Of a DNA stretch of 59,697 nucleotides, positions 35,677 to 44,900 are shown piece after piece. Position numbers and translations under genes: made by a program. This DNA is from Candidatus Kapaibacterium sp. Lineage in GTDB: Bacteria; Bacteroidota; Ignavibacteria; Kapaibacteriales; WFXC01. The notes under the pieces were generated by a model. That model had not been told where the DNA came from. It made no database searches and was given only the letters and a program-made list of their open reading frames with translations. Each line of letters opens with the position of its first letter. Within the stretch, counting starts at the first letter, position 1. Location: the NCBI GenBank assembly GCA_015490805.1, contig WFXC01000030.1:1-59697 (forward strand). The letters are read 5' to 3'.

Positions 35677-36146
35677 CCGAAAATTTTCTCCGTTGTTAAT
35701 GAGCCGTCTTCCTCTCGGAACGTGATTTCTGCGATGAAAATATCGGAACTGTCAGAATCATTCCGTAAAAGTTTCGGCCACGAAGATGGTCGCCCACTTT
35801 CTCGAATGTGAATCAGCAAATCCACAATGCCCGTTAATGGCTCGCCATTCCAGAAAACCACCGTTGATTCAATGTCGCCATCAGTTTCAATTTCCAGCAG
35901 ATTCAGGGATTGCGCTTCCTCCCCAGTAAATGGGGGCGGCAGGATCGGCAGATTTTCCAGGTAGTCAACCAGCAATTCTTTGGAATATTCCTTGCCATCA
36001 GTTCCTTTGTACACGATTACTGAGTCAAAGTCTCCATTTTCAGTGAGGTGAATCATCAATTCTCTGATCCCGCCGACGCACTGACCATTGATGTAAACGG
36101 CTGTCCGTTCGATAAAGCCGTTACTTTCAATTGCAACCGTTCGCAT
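35673..36146 (-). CDS. Small protein with an internal duplication, unknown function
   Basis: 157 residues made of two related units of about 70 residues: residues 1-65 (IESNGFIERTAVYINGQ, then GGIRELMIHLTENG) and residues 80-150 (IETDGDIESTVVFWNGE, then TGIVDLLIHIRESG). Each unit looks like a short beta-beta-helix module. No signal peptide or membrane segment. Start at 36146 (MRTVAIES) is preferred to an extension reaching 36248 that would overlap the upstream gene. Coupled to the SFGG-repeat membrane protein. Function unknown. Confidence 0.7.
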   Translation of the reverse strand: MRTVAIESNGFIERTAVYINGQCVGGIRELMIHLTENGDFDSVIVYKGTDGKEYSKELLVDYLENLPILPPPFTGEEAQSLNLLEIETDGDIESTVVFWNGEPLTGIVDLLIHIRESGRPSSWPKLLRNDSDSSDIFIAEITFREEDGSLTTEKIFG

Positions 36147-36156
36147 TGGTTCTACG

Positions 36157-38601
36157 TTACGGTTGTGCGACCTGCGGTGTCCGAACGGTATCAGTTCCCG
36201 CTTGCTGTTTCTGCTCTTGTAACACCATTTCCCGGTATTTCGGTGCAATGCGCAATTGCCAGAATTGCAATGCCTGTGGATTTTCTGGACCCAGTTGCAA
36301 TCCCTTGTAAGCGGCGCGTGCTGCTTCTAAGCTGTCGCCTAACATCAGCAGTGTCTGGCTTTTGAAGAGCCACATTTGCGCATCGTCTGGTTTGATCTCC
36401 AGATATTTGTTGTTGTACTCCAGCGCTTCCTTATACCGCCCTTCCCGGAAGGCAGCATCGGTGAGCACGGCATAAGCGTTGAAGTTGTACGGATGCATTT
36501 CTAAGATCCCTTTTGCCAGCTTTGCCTGAATTTTCTGGAAACCCGCTCGCTGTTGTGCATCCTGCACTTTCTGCATCTGGAGAGCAATCGCACGCGCCAG
36601 ATCGCTGATTGGCTGGAAAATCAGATACTTGCCAATCCCATCCCACACGCTGCCAAAGCGTTCGTGCGAGAAGAGCAGGTCTACCAGTTTATCGGCTGGT
36701 GGTTTTCCCTGGGTCAGGGCAGTGTAGATGTACCGGTCATTTTGCGCCATAATGTAGTATCCGAACGCCAACCAGATAAAGTACAGTCCTGCTAATCGGC
36801 GTAGTACTGGATAGGCGCGTTTCCACCACGAAAGATGGATGCGAATGACTGTCATCATCCGGGATTCTCCATAGATGATCGCGGCAATACCCCCAACCCA
36901 GAGTGCCCCGTAGATGCGGGGAGTCAGGAAGTCTGTTTGCGTCGAAAAAATCCAGGCGAAGATGCCGCCGATAGCAGCGATCATAATTCCTTTATGAGAA
37001 TTGCGAAAAGCATAGAACAAAAGGGCAATGGGAACACTGACCCAGAAGAGTAATCCCACAATGCCGGTTTCAACAAATGCCTGCACCCAGTCATTATGGA
37101 TTTCCGCACCCAGGAGATGCAGCAATCCCCAATAATACGGCACGTAGATAGGAAACTGACCAATTCCCGCGCCTGTCAGCCACATTGGCATTTTGAACGG
37201 ATGCTCGTACTCTCCACGAAGTGATTTCTCAAAAAGCATTCTGCGAGAAGCGTTCCAGAAATCGAATCGGTCACTCCGTCCACCGCGGAGAATTGCTTCA
37301 ATTGTGGAAACGGCGCTGACGACATCCACTTTGGGCGTGGTGCGCAACTTTTGTACGCTTACGTCTCGCTCCAGAAGGATTTGATTTGGAGGGATGACAC
37401 TCAAAGCTGCTGTGAGACTCAAGGTTAATACGGCAACAATGTGCCAGTTCCGCCGCCACTGCTGAGCAGAATACAGGTATACGACTAACATCACAAAGGC
37501 GATAATGCCATAGCCGATAATAACACTGATTAACTTTCCAGTTGCGTAGATGATATAGATCATCAAGAACACTGCGGCGCTCCCCAATCCTCCGATCAAT
37601 ACCTGCCTCCACGTCCACTGTTTTTGTTTGATAACCTTTTGATACATCACCACCAGAAACATCACACCCAGCGCCATAAAGATTCCGACCCAGCCGGAAC
37701 GGGCACGGGAGTAGATGAGGAAAACAAAAGTCGTTACGAATGACAGGGTAGCAAAGAGCATATGGCCAGGTGATTTGATGTGTTGGGAGAACATAAACCA
37801 CAGCAAAAACGGCAGGGTCACAACCAGATAGGTGGAGACATAAGCACGATACGAGAGCGTAGAGGATGGCAAGCCAGCAGACATAATCCAGCTAAAACTG
37901 AGCAAACCTTCGCCAACCCACCATTGCAGCATTCCAATGATGCTGACAACCAGCGCGACGCCAGCAAAGACATTCCAGAAAACAGTCGATTTCCAGAACC
38001 TTATCCGCCGTCCAATCAAATAACCGGCAACAGGATACATCAAATACACTAACCGCTCGAAGCCCAGGCGGGGTACTACGGACCACGCCATCGCCAGCGT
38101 CCCGATCAGCAAGTAGCCGAGCCAGAAAAGTTCGTGCCACTTAAACTCCAGCGTGTTAGATACTGGTGTCAGTCGTTTGCTGAAAATCAGGGTTGCAGCT
38201 ATGACTGTTGAAATCCAGATTGCTTTGATGTAGAAATCCACAGTGTGGATACCGTTGATGATGAACAACGGATTAATTGCCAGCAGGATCCATGTCCACG
38301 GGTAGCTTCCTCTAGCACTATATGCAACAAATGCTAAGAAAGCAGAGATCAGGACAAAGAGTACTTTACTGGTCGGAGGCGCGAAAAGAAACGGTATTTC
38401 ATCGATAGCGGCTTTGGGAATTTCAATCCACGTGATAATGAGCAGGGGAGGAAGAGCAAACAGAAGAGTGAACCAGTGATTTTGAAGCAAACGATCTGCC
38501 CAGTTGAGTTGCGATGATTTTCGCCGTACGCTCCCGTCGCCTGATGCCTTTGCTTGCGGTTGCTTTTTGCTTGATGTCTTCGCCGTTTTTGTCTTTCCCA
38601 T
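36157..38601 (-). CDS. O-antigen-ligase-like membrane protein with C-terminal TPR region
   Basis: 814 residues: basic N-terminus, about 13 membrane helices (40-620), a large periplasmic-type loop ending near EIHNDWVQAFVETGIVGLLFW, which matches the H-x-x-x-x-x-x-E-x-G pattern of WaaL/Wzy-type (PF04932) proteins, and a soluble end with tetratricopeptide-like helices (about 700-790, EALEYNNKYLEIKPDDAQMW). WaaL joins finished O-chains to lipid A core; Wzy polymerises repeats; related proteins glycosylate pilins. TPR extensions suggest contact with another protein. Could ligate the polysaccharide made by the neighbouring 26122-34216 locus. Confidence 0.82.
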   Translation of the reverse strand: MGKTKTAKTSSKKQPQAKASGDGSVRRKSSQLNWADRLLQNHWFTLLFALPPLLIITWIEIPKAAIDEIPFLFAPPTSKVLFVLISAFLAFVAYSARGSYPWTWILLAINPLFIINGIHTVDFYIKAIWISTVIAATLIFSKRLTPVSNTLEFKWHELFWLGYLLIGTLAMAWSVVPRLGFERLVYLMYPVAGYLIGRRIRFWKSTVFWNVFAGVALVVSIIGMLQWWVGEGLLSFSWIMSAGLPSSTLSYRAYVSTYLVVTLPFLLWFMFSQHIKSPGHMLFATLSFVTTFVFLIYSRARSGWVGIFMALGVMFLVVMYQKVIKQKQWTWRQVLIGGLGSAAVFLMIYIIYATGKLISVIIGYGIIAFVMLVVYLYSAQQWRRNWHIVAVLTLSLTAALSVIPPNQILLERDVSVQKLRTTPKVDVVSAVSTIEAILRGGRSDRFDFWNASRRMLFEKSLRGEYEHPFKMPMWLTGAGIGQFPIYVPYYWGLLHLLGAEIHNDWVQAFVETGIVGLLFWVSVPIALLFYAFRNSHKGIMIAAIGGIFAWIFSTQTDFLTPRIYGALWVGGIAAIIYGESRMMTVIRIHLSWWKRAYPVLRRLAGLYFIWLAFGYYIMAQNDRYIYTALTQGKPPADKLVDLLFSHERFGSVWDGIGKYLIFQPISDLARAIALQMQKVQDAQQRAGFQKIQAKLAKGILEMHPYNFNAYAVLTDAAFREGRYKEALEYNNKYLEIKPDDAQMWLFKSQTLLMLGDSLEAARAAYKGLQLGPENPQALQFWQLRIAPKYREMVLQEQKQQAGTDTVRTPQVAQP

Positions 38602-38623
38602 CGATCAACACTCCCAGACTTCC

Positions 38624-39148
38624 TTATACCAGGATTTTTTCTTCCTCGCTTTCTACCTGCGGTTCTTCATCGTAGCTGATGCGAATACGTCGCGTGTTGA
38701 TGTCTTCCGGACTGAATTCGAAGTGAATGGAATAATGGTGCTTCGGCAAAGTGCCATTTGCTTTTTCTGCCCATTCAATCAGTTTGATGGCTGTTCCCTC
38801 TTCGGCGCACTCAGCCAGTCCAATTTCTTCCAGCTCTTTCGGCGACTTAATGCGGTACAGATCGATATGGTACAATGTCACGTGGTGGTGTGCGGCATCT
38901 TCACCTTCGTACCGGTTGATGATGGTAAATGTTGGACTACTGACGATCTGGGAAACGTGAAAGTATGCGCAGATTCCTTTGACAAATTCCGTCTTCCCTG
39001 CTCCCAGGTCCCCATATAAGGCAACAACATCGCCAGGTTTTAATCGGGCTGCAAATTGCTTGCCTAATTCAATCGTTTCCTCTTCGCTTCGGGTCGTATA
39101 CGTTCCCAACTCCATAGCTGCGCTGATTTGTTGAACAAGAGCAAACAT
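38624..39148 (-). CDS. tsaE: tRNA threonylcarbamoyladenosine biosynthesis ATPase
   Basis: 174 residues. Walker A GDLGAGKT (46-53), SSPTFTIINRYEG and LYHIDLYRI are TsaE hallmarks. The protein drives the TsaB-TsaD complex that makes t6A at position 37 of ANN-decoding tRNAs. A second ATG 33 bases in (MELGTY) is a possible alternative start, as no strong ribosome-binding site precedes either. A TAAGTTTG box lies 30-37 bases upstream. Followed after 22 bases by the ligase-like gene. Confidence 0.94.
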   Translation of the reverse strand: MFALVQQISAAMELGTYTTRSEEETIELGKQFAARLKPGDVVALYGDLGAGKTEFVKGICAYFHVSQIVSSPTFTIINRYEGEDAAHHHVTLYHIDLYRIKSPKELEEIGLAECAEEGTAIKLIEWAEKANGTLPKHHYSIHFEFSPEDINTRRIRISYDEEPQVESEEEKILV

Positions 39149-39177
39149 TTGTCGTTATTGTTCACGATTTCATCCGA

Positions 39178-39185
39178 CAAACTTA
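39178..39185 (-). promoter_or_regulatory. Candidate -7 box upstream of tsaE
   Basis: TAAGTTTG on the minus strand, exact fit to TAnnTTTG, in the gap between porX and tsaE. No -33 partner seen. Confidence 0.4.
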
Positions 39186-39193
39186 CGAAAGTT

Positions 39194-40768
39194 TCAGGTT
39201 TTAGGCTTCAGGATAGCAACCGGTAAGATCATTTCTTCCATTGAGATTCCGCCGTGCTGGAAGCTGTCGCGATAGTAGTTCAGGTAGTGGTGGTAATCAG
39301 TCGGGTACACAAAGTAGTAATCTTCTTTGGCAATGACGTAGTTGGTCGTTACGGAATGCTTCGGCAACAGGAGTTTTTCTGGCTGATCTACAATCATTGC
39401 GTATCGTGGATCAGTGTTTACATTCCGTCCAAATTTAAATCGCAAATTAGTGGAAGTTTCCCGATCCCCAAAGACTTTTGCGCCTCGCATGCATCGAATG
39501 GCGCCGTGATCGGAGGTGATAACGATCCGGATGGAGTCAATGGTTGCTAACTTTCGCAGCATACCAAATAAACTGGAATGCTGAAACCACGACCGCGTCA
39601 GGGTGCGATATGCCGCCTCATTGGGCGCGATTTCTTTCAAAATGGGGGAATCGGACCGGGAGTGGGCTATCATATCAACCGCGTTAATCACGATTGCTGT
39701 CAGCTTGGACTGTGTGTATTGCAGAATTTCGTGTTCCACTTTCCGACCAAAATCAGAATCGTAAATTTTGACGTAGCGGGGTTTGTTCGGCAGCGAGATG
39801 CGATTGCGCTCGAAGAATTTCAACAAAAGATCCCGTTCATACTGATTCTGACTGTGCTCATCTGATCGATCCTCGACCCAGTATTGCGGATAGTACCGCT
39901 GGATCTGACGGGGAAACAGTCCGCTAAATAGCGCATTGCGCGCATAAGGGGTTGCTGTCGGTAGAATTGCGCTGTAGTAAGACTTCTCAATGGTAAAATA
40001 TGGGCGGAGCAACTCTTCCATCAGGAGCCATTGATCTAAGCGCATGCAGTCAATAACAAAAAATATCACGGTGTCGGCTTGCTCCAGTTGCGGTACGACA
40101 AAGTGCTTGAGAATTTGTGGGGAGAGCAGAGGAGTTTCATCGCCCCGCTCACGGGCATGAAGCCATTCTTCATAGTGCGTCTCAACATAGCGAGCAAATG
40201 TTGCGTTGCATTCTCGCCACTGCGTCTGGAGCGTTTCTCCCAGTCCTAAATCGGGATATCGATCTAACTCCATACTCCAGGTTACCAGGCGAGTGTAAAT
40301 GTCAACCCATTCGCTCCACGGAAGGTCTTCGCTGAGGCGCATCGTGATTTCGTTGAAGCCCCGCAGGTATTCCTGAGTAAAGCGTTCCCGCGATATCTTA
40401 TCTGACTCCAAAAATTTTTTGCACGCAGCCAGAATTTGGGCAGGATTGACGGGTTTCGTTAAGTAGTCATCGATTTTCCTCCCTAATGCCTCTTCCATCA
40501 GGGACTCTGCTTCGTTCTTGGTGACCATTACCACCGGGATGGAGGGATCAATTTGCTTCATCTGCTCTAAGGTCTCCAGCCCGCTGAGTCCCAGCATCAT
40601 CTCGTCCAGGAAAACCAGTCGATAGGAATTCCGCTTAAAAAGCTCCAGCGCATCTTCTCCATTTGTCGCAGTGTCAACGGTGTAGCCGCGATACTCCAGC
40701 AGTGTAATGTACGGCTTTAAAAGATCGATCTCATCATCAACCCAGAGAATTGCTGAGGAATGTGCCAT
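39194..40768 (-). CDS. porX: PorX-type response regulator with PglZ-like domain
   Basis: 524 residues. Receiver domain with acidic pair D11-D12, phospho-acceptor D55 (LVFLDEMM) and K105 (LTKPV); a helical middle; then an alkaline-phosphatase-superfamily (PglZ) domain with DCMRLDQW, the LPTATPYARN segment holding the presumed nucleophilic threonine, VDMIAHSRSD and a SDHGAIRC metal motif. PorX of Bacteroidota controls T9SS genes and the machine itself, and its output domain cleaves oligonucleotides in studied cases. Start at 40768 (MAHSSAILWVDDE) fits the receiver fold. The usual kinase partner PorY is not adjacent. This is the strongest T9SS marker here. Confidence 0.93.
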   Translation of the reverse strand: MAHSSAILWVDDEIDLLKPYITLLEYRGYTVDTATNGEDALELFKRNSYRLVFLDEMMLGLSGLETLEQMKQIDPSIPVVMVTKNEAESLMEEALGRKIDDYLTKPVNPAQILAACKKFLESDKISRERFTQEYLRGFNEITMRLSEDLPWSEWVDIYTRLVTWSMELDRYPDLGLGETLQTQWRECNATFARYVETHYEEWLHARERGDETPLLSPQILKHFVVPQLEQADTVIFFVIDCMRLDQWLLMEELLRPYFTIEKSYYSAILPTATPYARNALFSGLFPRQIQRYYPQYWVEDRSDEHSQNQYERDLLLKFFERNRISLPNKPRYVKIYDSDFGRKVEHEILQYTQSKLTAIVINAVDMIAHSRSDSPILKEIAPNEAAYRTLTRSWFQHSSLFGMLRKLATIDSIRIVITSDHGAIRCMRGAKVFGDRETSTNLRFKFGRNVNTDPRYAMIVDQPEKLLLPKHSVTTNYVIAKEDYYFVYPTDYHHYLNYYRDSFQHGGISMEEMILPVAILKPKT

Positions 40769-40883
40769 AATTCCGTCCTTCGTCCCCGTGAAACTTACAC
40801 CTGCGTCATCGTGTAGCACTCAAGCCCACGGTTTCCTCCTCGTCGTACCCAATTTCCATCGAGCCTAACACGTATTACGACGT

Positions 40884-41669
40884 ATGGTATTTTGCTATTC
40901 CATAGTGCCTCGCGGTGTGATCGCCGTTGTCTGGGTATGGATGTTCTGGATTGCTGCGCAGCCGCTCGGTGCGCAGTCTCGATCGGAGCTGCCTCCTTCC
41001 TACCTGGATGGCTTTGTCGGTATTGTGTTTCCTATTCAGAATGAATCGTTTTTCCAGCAGTATAAGAACCTGGGCAGTGCTACTCGATCCTTTGCTCCTG
41101 CGGTTATTATTGGAGGTACAACGATGATAGAGGTTGGTCCAGGATGGTGGGTCGGGATCAGCGTCAGTTATCACGAAGTACGGCTGCGAGAATTCTATCA
41201 GCAGGTAGTTGTGCAGAACGATAGTTTAACGCTGTTCCGAACTTTCTGGGAAGATTTAGCCTTTAAAGTGACGCAGGCAGCAGGACGGTTGGAATGGTCT
41301 TCTCATCTGCAACAATTTCGCACCCATCTGGGAGCACAGTTGGGGATTGCTTCGGTTCAAAGTTTCTGGTACGAAGGAGTCAGCTCGCCCTTTGCACAAT
41401 TGCGATATCCGGGAGGGATTCGGCTTTCAGATGAAGCACTCATCCCGACTTTGAAAATTTTTGCTCAGGTTGTGCTTGGGTTCGACCGTATGTTTTCTTC
41501 CCGTTCGTGGCTCCATGCGCTTTTGATCGAGGCTGCGTATAGTTACCTTCCGTTGGAATCTCCTGTTTTCCGCAATTTTCCACCGCAGTCGCCGTTGGCA
41601 TCTGAGCGTTCTGTCCGGCTTAATTTAGGAGGGCTGAGTCTCTCCATCGGAGTGCGCCTGCGTTTTTGA
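40884..41669 (+). CDS. Putative outer-membrane beta-barrel protein
   Basis: 261 residues. Signal peptide ending at about PLGAQ (31). The rest alternates aromatic and polar residues in strand-like blocks (WWVGISVSYHEV, LHALLIEAAYSYL, VRLNLGGLSLSIGVRLRF) and ends in phenylalanine, as is usual for proteins inserted by the BAM complex. Divergent from porX, sharing a 115-base gap. A passive barrel or OmpA-like (PorT/porin-like) role is likely; exact function unknown. Confidence 0.65.
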   Translation: MVFCYSIVPRGVIAVVWVWMFWIAAQPLGAQSRSELPPSYLDGFVGIVFPIQNESFFQQYKNLGSATRSFAPAVIIGGTTMIEVGPGWWVGISVSYHEVRLREFYQQVVVQNDSLTLFRTFWEDLAFKVTQAAGRLEWSSHLQQFRTHLGAQLGIASVQSFWYEGVSSPFAQLRYPGGIRLSDEALIPTLKIFAQVVLGFDRMFSSRSWLHALLIEAAYSYLPLESPVFRNFPPQSPLASERSVRLNLGGLSLSIGVRLRF

Positions 41670-41769
41670 GAAACACTCTTGCTGTGGACGATTCGTTTGT
41701 TTTGCCTGTTTTGAGGCTGAAAGCGCGCAGCGAACGGGGTATTTGTAAAAAGATGTGAAAGGGACGCTG

Positions 41770-42072
41770 ATGGAACTTCGTATTTCTGCACGGCACTTTG
41801 AACTCTCCGATGATCTGAAGCAGAAAATTGAGCAGACGGTTCAGAAATTTTCCCGTTTTTACCCGAAGATTATCTGGGTCGAAGCGATCCTGGAGCAAGA
41901 AGCGACGAAAGATCATCGCAAGAAAGTGGAATTTGTCGTTCATACCAATGACCATCATACCTTTGCGGCTTCCGAAGAAACTGACAATTTCTACACCAGT
42001 CTTCATAAAGCCGCGGATAAGGTCATCCGGCAACTTAAAAAGTTGAAGACCCGGAGGGAACGGCACAGTTAA
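41770..42072 (+). CDS. hpf: Ribosome hibernation promoting factor (short form)
   Basis: 100 residues, MELRISARHFELSDDLKQKI start and a C-terminal basic KLKTRRERHS tail. Lacks the dimerising C-terminal domain of long HPF. Binds the 30S decoding region and inactivates ribosomes in stationary phase. ATG at 41770 (GGGAC upstream). hprK begins 6 bases after its stop. Confidence 0.92.
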   Translation: MELRISARHFELSDDLKQKIEQTVQKFSRFYPKIIWVEAILEQEATKDHRKKVEFVVHTNDHHTFAASEETDNFYTSLHKAADKVIRQLKKLKTRRERHS

Positions 42073-42078
42073 TTGCCG

Positions 42079-43101
42079 ATGAATCCTTTTGCCCATATAC
42101 GAGCATATCGTCGGGAATCGATTACGGTATCGGCATTATGTGAATTGGCGCCGATACCAATTACGCATCACAATCATCCTGTTGGAGAAGAAAACCAGAT
42201 TGTGGATCCCCAGCCGCTGCGCCCACAGTTTCCACTGGCGGGATTCTTTGACTTTTTTTCGGCAAGTAGTTTGCTGCTTTTCGGCAGAACCGAATTTGCG
42301 TTTTTACGCTCCCTGCCAGATTCCGAAGCGCAGCAGGCAGTTGACCGGCTGTTTTCTTACCATCCGCCGGCAGTTTTAATCACTCACGATCAACCGGTGT
42401 CTCCTTTGCTAGAACAGCAGGCAGCACAATATCAGGTTGCACTCCTTACAACCGCTCTGGAGACGGCAACAGCATATGCTCTTTTGACAGACTTCTTTGC
42501 TGCTTACTTTGCTCCCTATGCCTCCGTCCACGGCTCTTTTGTGGATGTTTATGGCATTGGAATTCTCTTTATCGGGCGAAGTGGCATTGGTAAAAGTGAG
42601 ATTGCGCTGGATCTGGTGGAGCGCGGTCATCGCCTGGTAGCAGATGATTTAGTCATTCTGTCCCGTCCAAAAAAAGACATTATCATCGGACGGGGAACAG
42701 AGATTAGCCGCCATTTTATGGAAATTCGCGGATTGGGCATTGTGGACGTTCGACAGATGTTTGGGGTGAGAGCGGTGCGCTATCAAAAACGGCTGGAAAT
42801 CGTGGTGCAGTTGGAGGAATGGTCGGCAGATCGGGACTATGAACGAACTGGCTTAACACTGTCGCCTATTTCGCTTTTCGATACTGCTGTACATCACGTT
42901 GTGCTCCCGATCTATCCAGGCAAGAACATCACGGTGATTGCGGAAACCATAGCGCTCAATTATGTGCTGAAAATGTACGGCTACAACGCTGCTCAGGTGT
43001 TTGCCGATCGACAGAAAGCAGCCGTTGCACAGCAGGTGCAAGAACTGACCAGCGATGAACGCCGGTTTTTGACACCGTATTTTTACAACGACACCGAATA
43101 A
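42079..43101 (+). CDS. hprK: HPr kinase/phosphorylase
   Basis: 340 residues. Catalytic histidine in SVHGSFV (H151), Walker A GRSGIGKS (166-173), VADD (187-190) and the signature EIRGLGIVDVRQMFG. Phosphorylates HPr on serine and removes it. Its Gram-negative form usually belongs to an incomplete phosphotransferase system with regulatory rather than transport tasks; no HPr or enzyme I gene is in the window. ATG at 42079 is preferred to an in-frame TTG at 42073. Co-transcribed with hpf, a pairing also seen in Chlorobi. Confidence 0.94.
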   Translation: MNPFAHIRAYRRESITVSALCELAPIPITHHNHPVGEENQIVDPQPLRPQFPLAGFFDFFSASSLLLFGRTEFAFLRSLPDSEAQQAVDRLFSYHPPAVLITHDQPVSPLLEQQAAQYQVALLTTALETATAYALLTDFFAAYFAPYASVHGSFVDVYGIGILFIGRSGIGKSEIALDLVERGHRLVADDLVILSRPKKDIIIGRGTEISRHFMEIRGLGIVDVRQMFGVRAVRYQKRLEIVVQLEEWSADRDYERTGLTLSPISLFDTAVHHVVLPIYPGKNITVIAETIALNYVLKMYGYNAAQVFADRQKAAVAQQVQELTSDERRFLTPYFYNDTE

Positions 43102-43134
43102 AGAAGTTGAACGGAAAGAGGAGTACGCGTTGCA

Positions 43135-44898
43135 ATGAAAGCCTTGCGTTTCTGGATAATGCCGGTGATTCTGATGGGAATAGTACTGGGTGGTATCTGG
43201 TCGTGTTCCGGAGATCGATCGGAGCCGACTGCTGATTATACCAATATCCCCCCAGAGCCTGTGCCGGGAGGCTGGGTCCTGATTCACCAGCTCTCGGATC
43301 CTGAAGGACTCAATCCATATACGACCAATGATGCTGCCAGTTCGGATATCAATGTGAAGATTTTTGAGCCAATGCTCAGTCTGGATTGGGAAACGGCAGA
43401 ATTGATCCCGTGGATCGCAAAGCGTCGGGCAGAGGTTTCACCCGATCATCTGACGTATAAATTTGTTCTTCGAGATGACGTGTATTTTTCAGATGGCGTC
43501 CGCTTAACTTCCAGAGATGTTGAGTTCAGCTTCAAAGCGCTCAAAAATCCGCTGGTCATTGACGCTGCTCCGTTGCGGAATTATTACAACAACGTTGTGG
43601 ATGTGCAGGCACCAGATGATACCACGGTGATCATTCGCCTGTCGCAGCCATATTTTTTGGCAGAATATTTTTTAGGCGGGTTGCAGATTATTCCAAAGCA
43701 TATTTTCGATCCTGAGAATTTGACGGATCAATACACCATTGCAGAGACAAACGATCTGGATAATGCACCGAACAATGAGGCAATGAAAAAATTTGCCGAA
43801 TGGTTTAACTCGGCGGAGGTCAAACGAGAGCCGAAGTATATGATCGGCACAGGACCCTATGTGGTCGAGGAGTGGCGCACGAACGAGTTCATCCGGTTGA
43901 AAAAGAATTCAAATTACTGGAAAAAAGATGAGCCAGTTTACCCTGATCGGGTTGTGTTCCGCACCATTAACGATCGCACTGCCGCCGTGGTAGCGCTTAA
44001 AAATCAGGACATCGACATTATGACCTATGTCCCGCCGAACCTGTTCGAAGATATTGATACAAACCGATTGCCGCATCTTCGTAAGACCAGCTACATCGTT
44101 CCAACCTACTACTACATTGGCTGGAATCTTTCTCGGCCCTTCTTTGCCGATAAGCGGGTGCGGCAGGCGATGTCGCATCTGATCGACAAACAATCAATGA
44201 TCAAAAATCTGATGCGTGGCTTTGCAGTTCCAACGGAGAGCCCTATTTTCTTTAAGCGTCCGGAGTATGATTCCACTTTGACGCCGTATGAGTACAATCC
44301 AGAAAAGGCGAAACAGTTGCTGGAAGCAGCAGGATGGGTGGATAGTGATGGGGATGGAATACGAGATAAGATCGTCAATGGGAAAAAAGTGAATTTTGAA
44401 TTCACCATTTTGGTGAATAGCGGCAATGAGATTCGGGAAAATATCGCGCTATTGTTTTCCGACGAGCTGAAAAAGGTTGGCATTCGGGCGAAAGTGCAGA
44501 AACTGGAATGGTCTGTGTTCCTGGAGAATGTCCGGAACCGGAATTTTGACGCTGTGATCCTGGGCTGGGTTTCTGATCCAACGCCTCCTGATCCGTATCA
44601 GATCTGGCATTCTTCACAAATTGGCAAGGGAGGATCCAATTACATCGGGTTTGCCAATCCCCGAGTCGATGAGCTACTGGAAAAGAATCGGGTGGAATTT
44701 GATCCAGAAAAGCGGAAGCAGTATATGCGGGAATTTCAGCGCATTTTACACGAGGAACAACCCTACACTTTTTTGTGGTTCATTAAGTATCCGGCAGCCT
44801 ATAATAAGCGGCTGCAAAATGTGAAGTTCTACGTTGTACGCCCTGGTTATAACCTCAACGAATGGTGGATTCCCCCGCAGTTGCGGCGTTTTGAGTAA
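43135..44898 (+). CDS. Peptide/oligopeptide ABC-transporter substrate-binding lipoprotein
   Basis: 587 residues, solute-binding family 5. N-terminal membrane segment and a lipobox-like GIWSC with C24 as lipidation site. Conserved blocks: GLNPYTTNDA, YKFVLRDDVYFSDGVRLT, IGTGPYVVEEWR, VRQAMSHLIDK and DPDGIRDK-like repeats near 370 (SDGDGIRDK). Delivers peptides (or nickel, sugars) to a permease; no permease or ATPase genes are nearby. Starts 33 bases after hprK, so probably co-transcribed. Confidence 0.9.
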   Translation: MKALRFWIMPVILMGIVLGGIWSCSGDRSEPTADYTNIPPEPVPGGWVLIHQLSDPEGLNPYTTNDAASSDINVKIFEPMLSLDWETAELIPWIAKRRAEVSPDHLTYKFVLRDDVYFSDGVRLTSRDVEFSFKALKNPLVIDAAPLRNYYNNVVDVQAPDDTTVIIRLSQPYFLAEYFLGGLQIIPKHIFDPENLTDQYTIAETNDLDNAPNNEAMKKFAEWFNSAEVKREPKYMIGTGPYVVEEWRTNEFIRLKKNSNYWKKDEPVYPDRVVFRTINDRTAAVVALKNQDIDIMTYVPPNLFEDIDTNRLPHLRKTSYIVPTYYYIGWNLSRPFFADKRVRQAMSHLIDKQSMIKNLMRGFAVPTESPIFFKRPEYDSTLTPYEYNPEKAKQLLEAAGWVDSDGDGIRDKIVNGKKVNFEFTILVNSGNEIRENIALLFSDELKKVGIRAKVQKLEWSVFLENVRNRNFDAVILGWVSDPTPPDPYQIWHSSQIGKGGSNYIGFANPRVDELLEKNRVEFDPEKRKQYMREFQRILHEEQPYTFLWFIKYPAAYNKRLQNVKFYVVRPGYNLNEWWIPPQLRRFE

Positions 44899-44900
44899 CA

